Positions 41,841 to 49,447 of a DNA stretch of 55,961 bases are shown in pieces. Within the stretch, counting starts at the first letter, position 1. Every line of letters starts with the position of its first letter. The notes under the pieces were generated by a model. It made no database searches. It was not told the DNA's origin and saw nothing but the letters and a program-made list of their open reading frames with translations. Origin of the DNA: Oscillospiraceae bacterium (GTDB taxonomy: Bacteria > Bacillota > Clostridia > Oscillospirales > Oscillospiraceae). The stretch covers positions 1-55,961 of the forward strand of contig CADAHL010000017.1 in the NCBI GenBank assembly GCA_902787755.1. The letters are read 5' to 3'. The position numbers were made by a program, and so were the translations under genes.

Positions 41841-42937
41841 TGGAGCTTCAAAAACATCTCCCGCAGGGCGGCCTCATCCAGAGGCACCGGGTTGTTCTTC
41901 ATCAGGGGATGAGCGGCGCAGTCCCGGCAGAGCTTGTCCAGATCCACGTTCTCCAGCTGGCTGAGCCGGGTGCGCAGGCCGCCCAGCTCCTTCAGCTCCG
42001 CGATCCGCCGGGCCAGCTCCTCCGTGCCCGTGAGCCCCACGGCCCGGCACAGGGCCTCCAGCCGCTCGTCGGCGTTGATGCGCACCAGGCTGTCCAGGGT
42101 GAAGGCGCAGGCCTCCCCGTGGGGCAGGTGGTAGTCCTCGCTGAGGGGATAGCTGCAGGCGTGGCTGGCGGCGGTCTTGGGCAGGGCGAAGCTCAGTCCG
42201 CCCAGGAGCGCGGCATAGGCCATATTGGCCCGGGCCTCCCTGTCGCCGCCGTCCCGCCAGGCCCGCTCCAGGTTGGCCAGTACAAGGCCCACGGCCTCAA
42301 TGGCCATCAGGTCGGAGATGGGCTGATGGTTCCGGCTCCAGTAGCCCTCCAGGGCGTGGGCCAGGGCGTCCAGGCCGGTGTTCATGGTGGTCCGGGGCGG
42401 CACCGAGGCCGACAGCTCCGGGTCCACGATGGCGGCGGTGGGCATGAAGGCCGGGTTGTTGATGGTCTTCTTCTCGGTTCCGCGGCTGACCACGGACACC
42501 TGGGTCACCTCGCTGCCGGTGCCGGCGGTGGTGGGCACGGCCAGAATGGTCAGGCGGCTGCCGGCGTCAAAGCTCCGGCGGCCCTCGTAGTAGTCCAGGG
42601 CAGAGCCCGGGTTGGAGGAAACCGCCGCGGCAAACTTGGCGGTGTCCATGGCGCTGCCGCCGCCGATGCCGATGACGGCGTCGGCGCCGTGCTCCCGGCA
42701 CAGGGCCACGGTCTGCTCAATGCCGGAGAGCTGGGGGTTCTGCTCCACCCCGTCGAACAGGGCGGTGAGCCGGGGATCGGCCTGCATCAGGGCCTTCGCC
42801 CGGGGGGAGAAATGTTTTCCGCAGACCAGCACGGCGCTCCGGATCTTCATTTCGTCCAGGATCTGCCCCAGGCAGGAAAACTTTCCCTCCCCGAACCAGA
42901 TCTTCACCGGCTGGGAATAGACGAAGGACTCAGCCAT
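41837..42937 (-). CDS. Iron-containing alcohol dehydrogenase (candidate sulfolactaldehyde reductase)
   Basis: 366 residues, group III ADH fold. GIGGGSAMDTAKFAAA is the NAD-binding glycine motif, LAVPTTAGTGSEVTQVSVV the second, and the metal ligands are visible in GLDALAHALEGYW (Asp, His), ASHACSYPLSEDYHLPHGEA (two His). It overlaps the isomerase gene by 8 bases. In the proposed sulfo-transketolase route it would reduce 3-sulfolactaldehyde to 2,3-dihydroxypropane-1-sulfonate; a polyol or glycerol-type role is the alternative. Confidence 0.88.
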   Translation of the reverse strand: MAESFVYSQPVKIWFGEGKFSCLGQILDEMKIRSAVLVCGKHFSPRAKALMQADPRLTALFDGVEQNPQLSGIEQTVALCREHGADAVIGIGGGSAMDTAKFAAAVSSNPGSALDYYEGRRSFDAGSRLTILAVPTTAGTGSEVTQVSVVSRGTEKKTINNPAFMPTAAIVDPELSASVPPRTTMNTGLDALAHALEGYWSRNHQPISDLMAIEAVGLVLANLERAWRDGGDREARANMAYAALLGGLSFALPKTAASHACSYPLSEDYHLPHGEACAFTLDSLVRINADERLEALCRAVGLTGTEELARRIAELKELGGLRTRLSQLENVDLDKLCRDCAAHPLMKNNPVPLDEAALREMFLKLQ

Positions 42938-43403
42938 AGATCTTGTCCTCGATCTCGGAGACCTTCACGGCGAACTTGTGCATGTTGGCCGCCCGCCAGT
43001 CCTCCAGATCCTGGCACCACTGGGTGTTCAGGAAGGTCTTGACCATCTCCACGGCCATCTCGGGGCCAACGATCCAGCCGCCCATGCACAGGATGTTGGC
43101 GTTGTTGATGGCCCGGGCCATCTTGGCCGAGTACACGCCCTCGCAGGCCACGGCGTACACGCCCCTGTACTTGTTGGACACCACGCACATGCCCGCGCCG
43201 GTGCCGCAGATCAGCACGGCCTTGTCGTAAGTGCCGTTCTGCACCAGGGGGGCCACGGTATCGGCCACCTCGTAGTAGGGGTGGACATGATCCAGATCCA
43301 CGGTGCCCAGATCGTCAAATTCCACGCCGGTCTCCGTGAGCCAGGCCCGGATGGCCTCCTTGGCGGCAAAGCCGGACTTGTCGCTTCCAATGGCTATTTT
43401 CAT
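42930..43403 (-). CDS. RpiB/LacA/LacB family sugar-phosphate isomerase
   Basis: 157 residues; start ATG at 43401-43403 with AAAGGAG. The family motif ICGTGAGMCVVSNKYRGVYA holds the catalytic Cys; then EGVYSAKMARAINNANILCMGG. At the N-terminus the usual GSDHAG/GCDHVG is changed to GSDKSGFAAKE, with Lys for His. RpiB proteins interconvert ribose-5-P and ribulose-5-P, but in operons with a split transketolase they can act on four-carbon substrates such as 4-deoxy-4-sulfoerythrulose (SqwI). Coupled to the dehydrogenase gene. Confidence 0.88.
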   Translation of the reverse strand: MKIAIGSDKSGFAAKEAIRAWLTETGVEFDDLGTVDLDHVHPYYEVADTVAPLVQNGTYDKAVLICGTGAGMCVVSNKYRGVYAVACEGVYSAKMARAINNANILCMGGWIVGPEMAVEMVKTFLNTQWCQDLEDWRAANMHKFAVKVSEIEDKIYG

Positions 43404-43424
43404 AATCAATCTCCTTTCCATATT

Positions 43425-43540
43425 GGCCCCCTTGCCTAAAGGGGGCTCCCGCGAAGCGGGTGGGGGATACTCCTTTCCTTACAGGCCCACTTGGTATCCC
43501 CCCGGCCCTGCGGGCCACCCCCCTTTAGGCAAGGGGGGCT
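43425..43540. repeat. Element C copy 1: nested palindrome inside the sugar operon
   Basis: Outer arms GGCCCCCTTGCCTAAAGGGG (from 43425) and CCCCCCTTTAGGCAAGGGGG (from 43518) are complementary. Inside are CCCGCGAAGCGGG (43448-43460), an inner stem TGGGGGATAC / GTATCCCCC (43461-43470 with 43494-43502), and GGCCCTGCGGGCC (43504-43516). A diverged copy lies at 55632-55755. Confidence 0.8.
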
Positions 43541-43627
43541 TGCGGCACACACAGTCTTCGAAGGGGCGGAGGGGTTGCGCTGGGTTTGTATCCTGCCCTT
43601 TCCTTTTTGGCCCCCTGTTGGGGCGAT

Positions 43628-43742
43628 AAAAAGTGAAGAGTGAAGAGTGAAAAGTTATGGCATCGCCTTCGGCGATGGATTGGAATCCATGCCGCAAAGC
43701 GGCATACCACATCTCTTCACTCTTCTCTCTTACCTCTTCACT
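43628..43742. repeat. Element A copy 3 (complete)
   Basis: Purine arm 43628-43654 (AAAAAGTGAAGAGTGAAGAG...), hairpins TCGCCTTCGGCGA (43663-43675), ATGGATTGGAATCCAT (43675-43690) and TGCCGCAAAGCGGCA (43690-43704), and pyrimidine arm 43711-43742 (ATCTCTTCACTCTTCTCTCT...). It follows element C copy 1, so the 351-base gap between the transketolase and isomerase genes is repeats with about 85 bases of other sequence. Confidence 0.82.
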
Positions 43743-43754
43743 TGATTCCGAATT

Positions 43755-44678
43755 TTACTTCAGGCTCAGGGCCTCTCTGGCCTTGGCCAGCAGATCCTCC
43801 TGGGTCAGGCCCATGGCCTTGCGCAGATAGGGGGTCTTGCCCACCTCGCCGAAGCGATCCTGCACGCCGAAGGCCACCACGGGGACCTTCTCCCGGGCCA
43901 GAGCTTCCACAACGGCGGAGTGGAGGCCGCCGATGACGTTGTGGTTCTCCACGGTCAGCACCGCGCCGGTCTTCCGGGCGGAGGCGATGACGGTCTCCCG
44001 GTCGATGGGCTTGATGGTGTGGACGTTGATGACCTCGGCGTCAACGCCCTCGGCCTTCATAGTCTCGGCCAGATCCAGGCAGTCCTTGGTGAACATGCCG
44101 GAGACGAAGATCGAAAGATCCTTGCCCTCCCGCAGGGTGTCGGCCTTGAAGAGATCAAACTGGTAGTCCTCGGGGAAGACGACAGGCTGGACCTTGCGGA
44201 ACAGACGCATGTACACCGGGCCCTGATAGGCGCCCAGCACGGGCATGGCGGCGCGCAGCTGCACCTCGTCCACCGGCTCGAAGATGACGATGCCGGGGAT
44301 GGAGCGGACCACGCCGATGTCCTCCAGACTCATGTGGGTGCCGCCGTTGAGCTCGGCGGAGATGCCGGGGTCGGTGCCCACGATCTTCACGTTGGATTTG
44401 GCGTAGGAGATGGAGATGGCGATCTGGTCGCAGATGCGCCGGGTGGCGAAGGGCGTGAAGCTCTCGATCCAGGGCTTGAAGCCGTAACTTGAAAGCCCCG
44501 CGGCGATGGAGGCCATGTTCTGCTCGGCCACGCCGCAGTCAAACATCTGCCGGGGGAAGCGCTCGTACAGGTTCCGGGTGCCGCTGGCCTTGGAGAGGTC
44601 GGCGTCCAGGACGCAGACGTGCTTGTCCTGCTCCATCATCTCCGCCAGGCACTGGGCGTAAACAGCTCTCATTTCCAT
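43755..44678 (-). CDS. Transketolase, C-terminal (pyrimidine-binding/regulatory) subunit
   Basis: 307 residues. FDCGVAEQNMASIAAGLSSYG contains the conserved Glu that activates thiamine diphosphate; FTPFATRRICDQI, NVKIVGTDPGISAELNGGTH and the C-terminal VLTVENHNVIGGLHSAV are typical of split transketolases. It works as a heteromer with the N-terminal subunit encoded 3 bases upstream. In the sulfo-transketolase pathway this pair is SqwGH; in other operons such pairs act on apulose-4-phosphate or ordinary pentose phosphates. Confidence 0.92.
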   Translation of the reverse strand: MEMRAVYAQCLAEMMEQDKHVCVLDADLSKASGTRNLYERFPRQMFDCGVAEQNMASIAAGLSSYGFKPWIESFTPFATRRICDQIAISISYAKSNVKIVGTDPGISAELNGGTHMSLEDIGVVRSIPGIVIFEPVDEVQLRAAMPVLGAYQGPVYMRLFRKVQPVVFPEDYQFDLFKADTLREGKDLSIFVSGMFTKDCLDLAETMKAEGVDAEVINVHTIKPIDRETVIASARKTGAVLTVENHNVIGGLHSAVVEALAREKVPVVAFGVQDRFGEVGKTPYLRKAMGLTQEDLLAKAREALSLK

Positions 44679-44681
44679 GGT

Positions 44682-45509
44682 TTATGCCTCCCCTCTGATC
44701 TCGGCGATGGCGGCCTTGGCCTGCTCCTCGCTGATGTTGCAGTTGTGGTTGCCGGCGCCCAGATCCTCGATCCACTTCACGCCGCAGCCCTTTTTGGTGT
44801 TCAGGATCACCATGGTGGGCTTGCCGCCGCCAAGACCCAGCTTGGCGTGCTTGACGGCCTCGGAGACCAGCTCCACGTCGTTGCCGTCCTCCACGTCGAT
44901 CACGTTCCAGCCGAAGGCGGCCCATTTCTCCGCCAGGGGGGCCACGTCGTTGACCTGGGCCACGGGCCCGTCGATCTGCAGCTTGTTGTAGTCGGTGAAG
45001 GCAATCAGGTTGTCCAGACCCTTGGCCGCGGCGAACATGGCCGCCTCCCAGATCTGGCCCTCCTGACTCTCACCGTCGCCGATGATGGTGTAGATGGTGG
45101 CGCCGTCCTGCTCCAGCTTGCTGCCCAGTGCCACGCCCACCGCGCAGCTGAAGCCCTGGCCCAGAGAACCGGTGGTCATGTCGATGCCGGTGGTCAGATT
45201 CATGTCGCAGTGGCTGGGCAGATGGGTGCCGCCCTGGTTCAGGGTCAGAAGCTCGGCCTTGTCAAAGTAGCCCCGGTTGGCCAGCGTGGCGTACACTGCC
45301 GGGCCGGCATGGCCCTTGGAGCAGATCAGACGGTCCCGCCCGGGCATTTTGGGCTGTTTGGGGTCGATGTTCATCTCCTGGAAATACAGCACTGCCAGCA
45401 CTTCCACCACGGACAGGCAGCCGCCGATGTGGCCCACGCCCAGGTGGCCGATGGTGGTCATGATGTCGCAGCGGATGTCCTTGCAGATTTCTTTGAGATC
45501 GCAGTTCAA
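44682..45509 (-). CDS. Transketolase, N-terminal (thiamine diphosphate-binding) subunit
   Basis: 275 residues from a TTG at 45507-45509; AGGAGGG lies 7 bases upstream, and no ATG is near. GHAGPAVYATLANRGYF, TTGSLGQGFSCAVGVALG and the diphosphate/Mg motif GDGESQEGQIWEAAMFA ... FTDYNKLQIDG are all present. First gene of the operon, so the whole set is controlled from the promoter at 45552-45580. Substrate inferred from the operon, not from the motif. Confidence 0.93.
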   Translation of the reverse strand: MNCDLKEICKDIRCDIMTTIGHLGVGHIGGCLSVVEVLAVLYFQEMNIDPKQPKMPGRDRLICSKGHAGPAVYATLANRGYFDKAELLTLNQGGTHLPSHCDMNLTTGIDMTTGSLGQGFSCAVGVALGSKLEQDGATIYTIIGDGESQEGQIWEAAMFAAAKGLDNLIAFTDYNKLQIDGPVAQVNDVAPLAEKWAAFGWNVIDVEDGNDVELVSEAVKHAKLGLGGGKPTMVILNTKKGCGVKWIEDLGAGNHNCNISEEQAKAAIAEIRGEA

Positions 45510-45551
45510 TTCGCAACCCTCCTAAATATAATGTGCCGTGTCATCTCGTCA

Positions 45552-45580
45552 AGTTTAATCCCCCATACCCTCTTTGTCAA
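45552..45580 (-). promoter_or_regulatory. Promoter of the sugar-catabolic operon
   Basis: Minus strand TTGACA (45580-45575), 17-base spacer, TAAACT (45557-45552). It is divergent from, and 23 bases away from, the promoter of the isomerase-like gene, so one regulator could control both. Confidence 0.65.
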
Positions 45581-45603
45581 GGCGGGTTTTTCCTTTGCCG
45601 CGG

Positions 45604-45632
45604 TTGACAGAACCGGACCGGGAGATTATGAT
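45604..45632 (+). promoter_or_regulatory. Promoter of the L-fucose-isomerase-like gene
   Basis: TTGACA 45604-45609, 17-base spacer, TATGAT 45627-45632. ACGGAGGAA precedes the ATG at 45675. Confidence 0.88.
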
Positions 45633-45674
45633 ACTTGCCGACAGAAACCATTATCATACGGAGGAACCTGCAAA

Positions 45675-47015
45675 ATGGACCAGTTTTGCCCTGTGTATAT
45701 TCCGGTGGGCGTGCCCACCTTCCATCTGGAGAGCGCGAAGGACGCCTTCGAGCGCTCCTGCAGACTGCTCAGGAGCGTGGAGCCCCGCTTTGTCTGCCCG
45801 GACGAGATGCTGCTGAGCGTGGACAAGCTGCGGGACTACCTGCAGGGGAAGGACCCGGATCTGGTGGTGTTCCAGAACCTGACCTTCGCCAACGCCGCTT
45901 ACATGTCCGAGGTGCTGCGCCGCTTTGACTGCCCGGTGCTGCTCTGGACCCTGCGGGAGCCGGTGATCGACGGGGGACGGCTGCGCCTCAACTCCCTGAC
46001 CGGGGCCTATTCCGCCGCCAACACCCTGCGGGCCTTCGGCGACCGGCCCTTCGGCTACGTCTTCGGCGCGCCGGAGGAGGACGAGGTGGAGCGGGCCGTC
46101 CGGGCCCACACCCGGGCCGCGGCGGTGAAGAAGGCCATGCGGAGCCTGAAGATGGCCGCGGTGGGCCATACGCCCCAGGGCTTCGGCTTCGGCCGGGCGC
46201 TGGATGCGGAGCTGATGAACACCTTCGGCGTGGAGCTGGAGGCCATCGAGGCCCGGGAGCTCATCGACATGGCCAAGGGCTACTCCGACGAGGACTGCCG
46301 GGAGTACCTGGAGCAGACCGAGGCCGAGACCCGGGGCCTGGACAGGACCCCGGAGAAGAACCGGCTGGATCACGCCCGGCTGCTCCGGGCCTACTGCGAG
46401 TACGTTCAGAGCCACGGCATCGGCGCCCTGGCCAGCCGCTGCTGGCCGGATTTCTTCACCGCCTACGGCACCCCGGTGTGCACGGTGCTGAGCCAGCTCA
46501 ACGACCGGAACGTGGCCGCCGCCTGCGAGGCGGATATCTACGGCGCCCTGTCCATGTGGGTGGGCATGCGCCTGAGCGGAGAGCCGGTGTTCTTCGGCGA
46601 CCCGGTCTCCCTCAACGAGCAGGAGTCCAGCCTGACCTTCTGGCACTGCGGCGCGGCGGCCTGCTCCCTGGCCCGGAAGGATACGGGCGCGGTGGTGGGC
46701 GTGCACCCCAACCGGAAGATCGGCCCGGCCATGGACTTCGGCTGCCAGGCCTTCCCCGAGGCCACCATCTTCCGCATCGGCCGGGAGCCCGACGGCAGCT
46801 TCCGCTTCTTCATCGCCGAGGGCGAGGCCCTGGACAAGCCCAAGCAGTTCATCGGCACCTCCCTGGTCATCCGCACCGATTCCCCCAGCAGGACCCTGGT
46901 GGAACAGAGCGTGCTGGCCGGCTTCGAGCCCCATTTCGTGGTGATGAAGGGCCGCTTCGGCGACGCGCTGGAGGCCCTGGCCGAGATGTTCGGCTTCGAG
47001 GTCTACAGGGGATAA
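45675..47015 (+). CDS. L-fucose/L-arabinose isomerase family protein
   Basis: 446 residues. The first half is a periplasmic-binding-like fold (VFQNLTFANAAYMSEVLRRF, CPVLLWTLREP), the second half the metal-binding isomerase domain (NRNVAAA-like NDRNVAAACEADIYGALSMW, SLTFWHCGAAACSLA with a His ligand). The AraA/FucI superfamily converts aldoses to ketoses with manganese. It is divergent from the sugar operon and shares its control region, so it is a second candidate, besides DUF4867, for the entry isomerase of that pathway. Confidence 0.82.
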   Translation: MDQFCPVYIPVGVPTFHLESAKDAFERSCRLLRSVEPRFVCPDEMLLSVDKLRDYLQGKDPDLVVFQNLTFANAAYMSEVLRRFDCPVLLWTLREPVIDGGRLRLNSLTGAYSAANTLRAFGDRPFGYVFGAPEEDEVERAVRAHTRAAAVKKAMRSLKMAAVGHTPQGFGFGRALDAELMNTFGVELEAIEARELIDMAKGYSDEDCREYLEQTEAETRGLDRTPEKNRLDHARLLRAYCEYVQSHGIGALASRCWPDFFTAYGTPVCTVLSQLNDRNVAAACEADIYGALSMWVGMRLSGEPVFFGDPVSLNEQESSLTFWHCGAAACSLARKDTGAVVGVHPNRKIGPAMDFGCQAFPEATIFRIGREPDGSFRFFIAEGEALDKPKQFIGTSLVIRTDSPSRTLVEQSVLAGFEPHFVVMKGRFGDALEALAEMFGFEVYRG

Positions 47016-47037
47016 GAGTGCGCGGTGCGCAGGCAGT

Positions 47038-47157
47038 AAGGGAAGAGAGAAAAGCGAAAAGTGAAGAGTGATGGTGTCCCGCGAAGCGGGACGGATTCAA
47101 ATCCGTCGGCGGAGCCGACACCGCAATTCTTCACTATTCACTCTTCACTCTTCACTC
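47038..47157. repeat. Element A copy 4 (complete)
   Basis: Purine arm 47038-47070, hairpins GTCCCGCGAAGCGGGAC (47076-47092), CGGATTCAAATCCG (47092-47105), GTCGGCGGAGCCGAC (47105-47119), closing stem GGTGT / ACACC (47073-47077, 47118-47122), pyrimidine arm 47127-47156 (TTCTTCACTATTCACTCTTC...). Confidence 0.85.
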
Positions 47158-47182
47158 GCCATCGCGGTCCCGCCCGTTTTCG

Positions 47183-47211
47183 TTGAAAAGCAAAACCGGC
47201 TATGGTATGAT
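47183..47211 (+). promoter_or_regulatory. Promoter of the thiol-disulfide/Sel1 operon
   Basis: TTGAAA 47183-47188, 17-base spacer, TATGAT 47206-47211. Confidence 0.8.
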
Positions 47212-47243
47212 AAGCGGAGAGACAGAGAAAAGGAGAGATCCGA

Positions 47244-47525
47244 ATGAAAGAGATGCTCCTATTTTACCGGGACGACTGCGGCTACTGCCATAAGGCCCAC
47301 CGGGCCCTGGCGGAGCTGTTCGAGGAGGAGCCGGCCTACCGGGCCGTTCCCCTGAGACTGGTGGACGAGGTGAAGGAAGCGGCCTATGCCGACACCTTCG
47401 ATTACTACGCCGTGCCCACCATCTATGTGGACGGGAAAAAGCGCTTCGAGGCCCACATCGGCATGAGCTACGAGGCCATCCGGGCCGAGGTGAAGGCCGC
47501 CCTGGACGCCGCCTTGAAGGATTGA
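47244..47525 (+). CDS. Small thioredoxin/glutaredoxin-fold protein
   Basis: 93 residues. FYRDDCGYCHKAHRAL carries the redox CxxC (CGYC), and YYAVPTIYVDGKKRFEA has the cis-Pro loop (AVPT) and the G-x-x-x-F strand. The length fits glutaredoxin-like or minimal thioredoxin proteins. Cytoplasmic disulfide reduction is likely; the partner is unknown. First gene of an operon with the two envelope proteins below, 22 bases apart. Confidence 0.88.
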   Translation: MKEMLLFYRDDCGYCHKAHRALAELFEEEPAYRAVPLRLVDEVKEAAYADTFDYYAVPTIYVDGKKRFEAHIGMSYEAIRAEVKAALDAALKD

Positions 47526-47547
47526 GACTGAGGAAGGACGAGAGACC

Positions 47548-49443
47548 ATGGAAAAGGGGCAGGACCCCATTTTGATCCGGGCCGACACGGAAGAGGACCG
47601 GGAGGCGGCCAGAAAGCTGCTGGCGCTGTACCAGGCCCGGGAACCGGAAGAGGAACAGCCGCAGACGGCCTGGAGCCCCAGCAGCTATGCCGGGGCGTCC
47701 CTCATGCAGATCTCGGTGCTGGCCGGGGAGGGCGATCCCTACGCCATGCTGGCCTGCGCCCGGCGCTTTGCCGATTCCCTGTCCGCCCAGGACTGGGACG
47801 CCTCCCTGGGCTGGCTGCGGCTGGCGGCGGAGCGGCTGAAGGACCGGAGCGGGGATCAGAAGCTCCGGAAGGAGGCGGCGGATACCTGCGTGTTCCTGGG
47901 CAGCCGCTTTGAGGAGCTGGGCGAAGGGAAACGGGCCTTCGGCTGCTATCAGGCGGCGCTGGCCCTGGACGTGACCCGGGACGAGGCGGTGATCCGCTGC
48001 TATGAGGAGGGACTGGGCACAGAGCCCGATCCGGACAAGGTCCGGGAGCTTCGGGAGAAGCGGGCCCTCCGGGGCGGGATCCGGGAGCGCTTTGTCCGGG
48101 CGGAGGAATATCTGGCCAATTCCGACGGCGACCGGGCGGTAAGCTGGCTGCGGCTGAGCCTGGAGGCCGGGGACGCGGGCGACTCCGCCAATGTGGCGCT
48201 GCGCCGCTTCATCCGGGCCCTGCTGGGCCGGGTGGGCCAGGCGGACGAGCAGGGCCTGGTGCCTGACGAGCAGGAGGAGATCGAGGAGCTGGAGCTGCTG
48301 ATCAACAACGGCAGCGCCGAGGCGGCCTTCCTCCTGTCCAGAATGGCGGGCAGCGACGAGCGCCGGCGGGAACTGCTGATCCTGGGCTCCCGGGGCTGGC
48401 CCATGGAGATGGCCCAGCGCTGCCGGCAGGCCCTGGAGAAGCCGAAGGAGGACAAGCCCCCGGAGCCGGTGAAGGAGAAAAAGCCCCTGCTGCGCATCGA
48501 GAAGCTGCCCGAGGATCCGGAGGAGCGGAAGGCGGCCCTGGCCATCCGGCGGGACGTGCAGAGCATGCGCCTGCGGGCCTGGCGGGACTACCGCCGCCAG
48601 GAGCGACCCCTGGTCCAGACCTTCCTGTGCCTGGTGCTGCTGGTGCTGGCCCTGCTGCTGGGCCTGGGCATCGGCGACGCGAAAGTGACGGAATACGCCA
48701 AAACCGGCCATTATCAGGGCTTTTGCCAGCCCCAGGAGGGCAAGCTGCAGTATGTCTATCTGACGGCGGAGAAGCCGGACGAGCAGGGGGACATGCGCGC
48801 CACGCTGGAGATCCGGCCCTTCGACGGCGAGTTGGGAGAGAGCCAGTCCTACAGCGGCTATCTCTGCGTCCAGGGCGGCATCCCTGGCTTTTCCCTGATG
48901 ACCGCCGACGGGCTGCGGCAGATTTATACCATGGACGCGCAGCTGGACAATACTCTGGAGCTGAGCGCCTCCGGGGCGGCTATGGCCCGCTACCCGGAGC
49001 TGACGCTCTACCGGGACGGCAGCGACGAGCAGCGCCGCTGGAGCGGCGGCTTCGGCAGCCAGAGCGGCAATTACCTGACCCGGCAGCTGCCCGAGGAGGT
49101 GGACGGTCTGGATCCGATCTCTCCCGGCTCGCCCAACCTGGTGCAGCTCTGGAACGGCCGGACCTATTCCGGCGGCCTGGTGCTGGAGCCCGGCCGGGAC
49201 AGCGGCACCGCGGTCTATGAGCTGAACAGCCGCTATTCGGTCATGAGCCTGTGCTTCGGCGCTCTGAGCGAGGAGGGCTGGGGGACGGTCATCATCACAG
49301 CCGACGGCGAGACCCTGTTTGAGAGCCGGCTGAACCCGGGCGGCTTGGCCCAGCTTCAGAGCCTGGGGATCGCCGGGGCCGGAGAGATCAGCATTACGCT
49401 CAGCGGCAGCGAGCTTGCGCTGGCGGACCTGACAGTGAGGTGA
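47548..49443 (+). CDS. Membrane protein with cytoplasmic Sel1/TPR-like repeats and extracellular NPCBM-like domain
   Basis: 631 residues. Residues 1-290 are helical repeats of Sel1/TPR character (AGEGDPYAMLACARRFADSL, AFGCYQAALALDVTRDEAVI, AVSWLRLSLEAGDAGDSA). A basic, Lys/Pro/Glu-rich stretch and one span at about residues 354-374 follow. The outer part (375-631) ends in a beta-rich domain YELNSRYSVMSLCFGALS, TVIITADGETLFESRLNPGG, like the NPCBM carbohydrate-binding module. It may link a cell-surface glycan signal to a cytoplasmic repeat scaffold. The domain names are my assignment; no enzyme motif is present. Confidence 0.62.
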   Translation: MEKGQDPILIRADTEEDREAARKLLALYQAREPEEEQPQTAWSPSSYAGASLMQISVLAGEGDPYAMLACARRFADSLSAQDWDASLGWLRLAAERLKDRSGDQKLRKEAADTCVFLGSRFEELGEGKRAFGCYQAALALDVTRDEAVIRCYEEGLGTEPDPDKVRELREKRALRGGIRERFVRAEEYLANSDGDRAVSWLRLSLEAGDAGDSANVALRRFIRALLGRVGQADEQGLVPDEQEEIEELELLINNGSAEAAFLLSRMAGSDERRRELLILGSRGWPMEMAQRCRQALEKPKEDKPPEPVKEKKPLLRIEKLPEDPEERKAALAIRRDVQSMRLRAWRDYRRQERPLVQTFLCLVLLVLALLLGLGIGDAKVTEYAKTGHYQGFCQPQEGKLQYVYLTAEKPDEQGDMRATLEIRPFDGELGESQSYSGYLCVQGGIPGFSLMTADGLRQIYTMDAQLDNTLELSASGAAMARYPELTLYRDGSDEQRRWSGGFGSQSGNYLTRQLPEEVDGLDPISPGSPNLVQLWNGRTYSGGLVLEPGRDSGTAVYELNSRYSVMSLCFGALSEEGWGTVIITADGETLFESRLNPGGLAQLQSLGIAGAGEISITLSGSELALADLTVR

Positions 49444-49447
49444 GAGC

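Noticed and set aside
43425-43742. CRISPR array in the repeat-filled gap of the sugar operon
   Set aside because: The repeats are palindromic, not direct and evenly spaced, and no cas gene is near.
47073-47122. Cloverleaf core of element A read as a tRNA
   Set aside because: Three short adjacent hairpins without an acceptor stem of 7 bp, T-loop or anticodon features; stem sequences change between copies.
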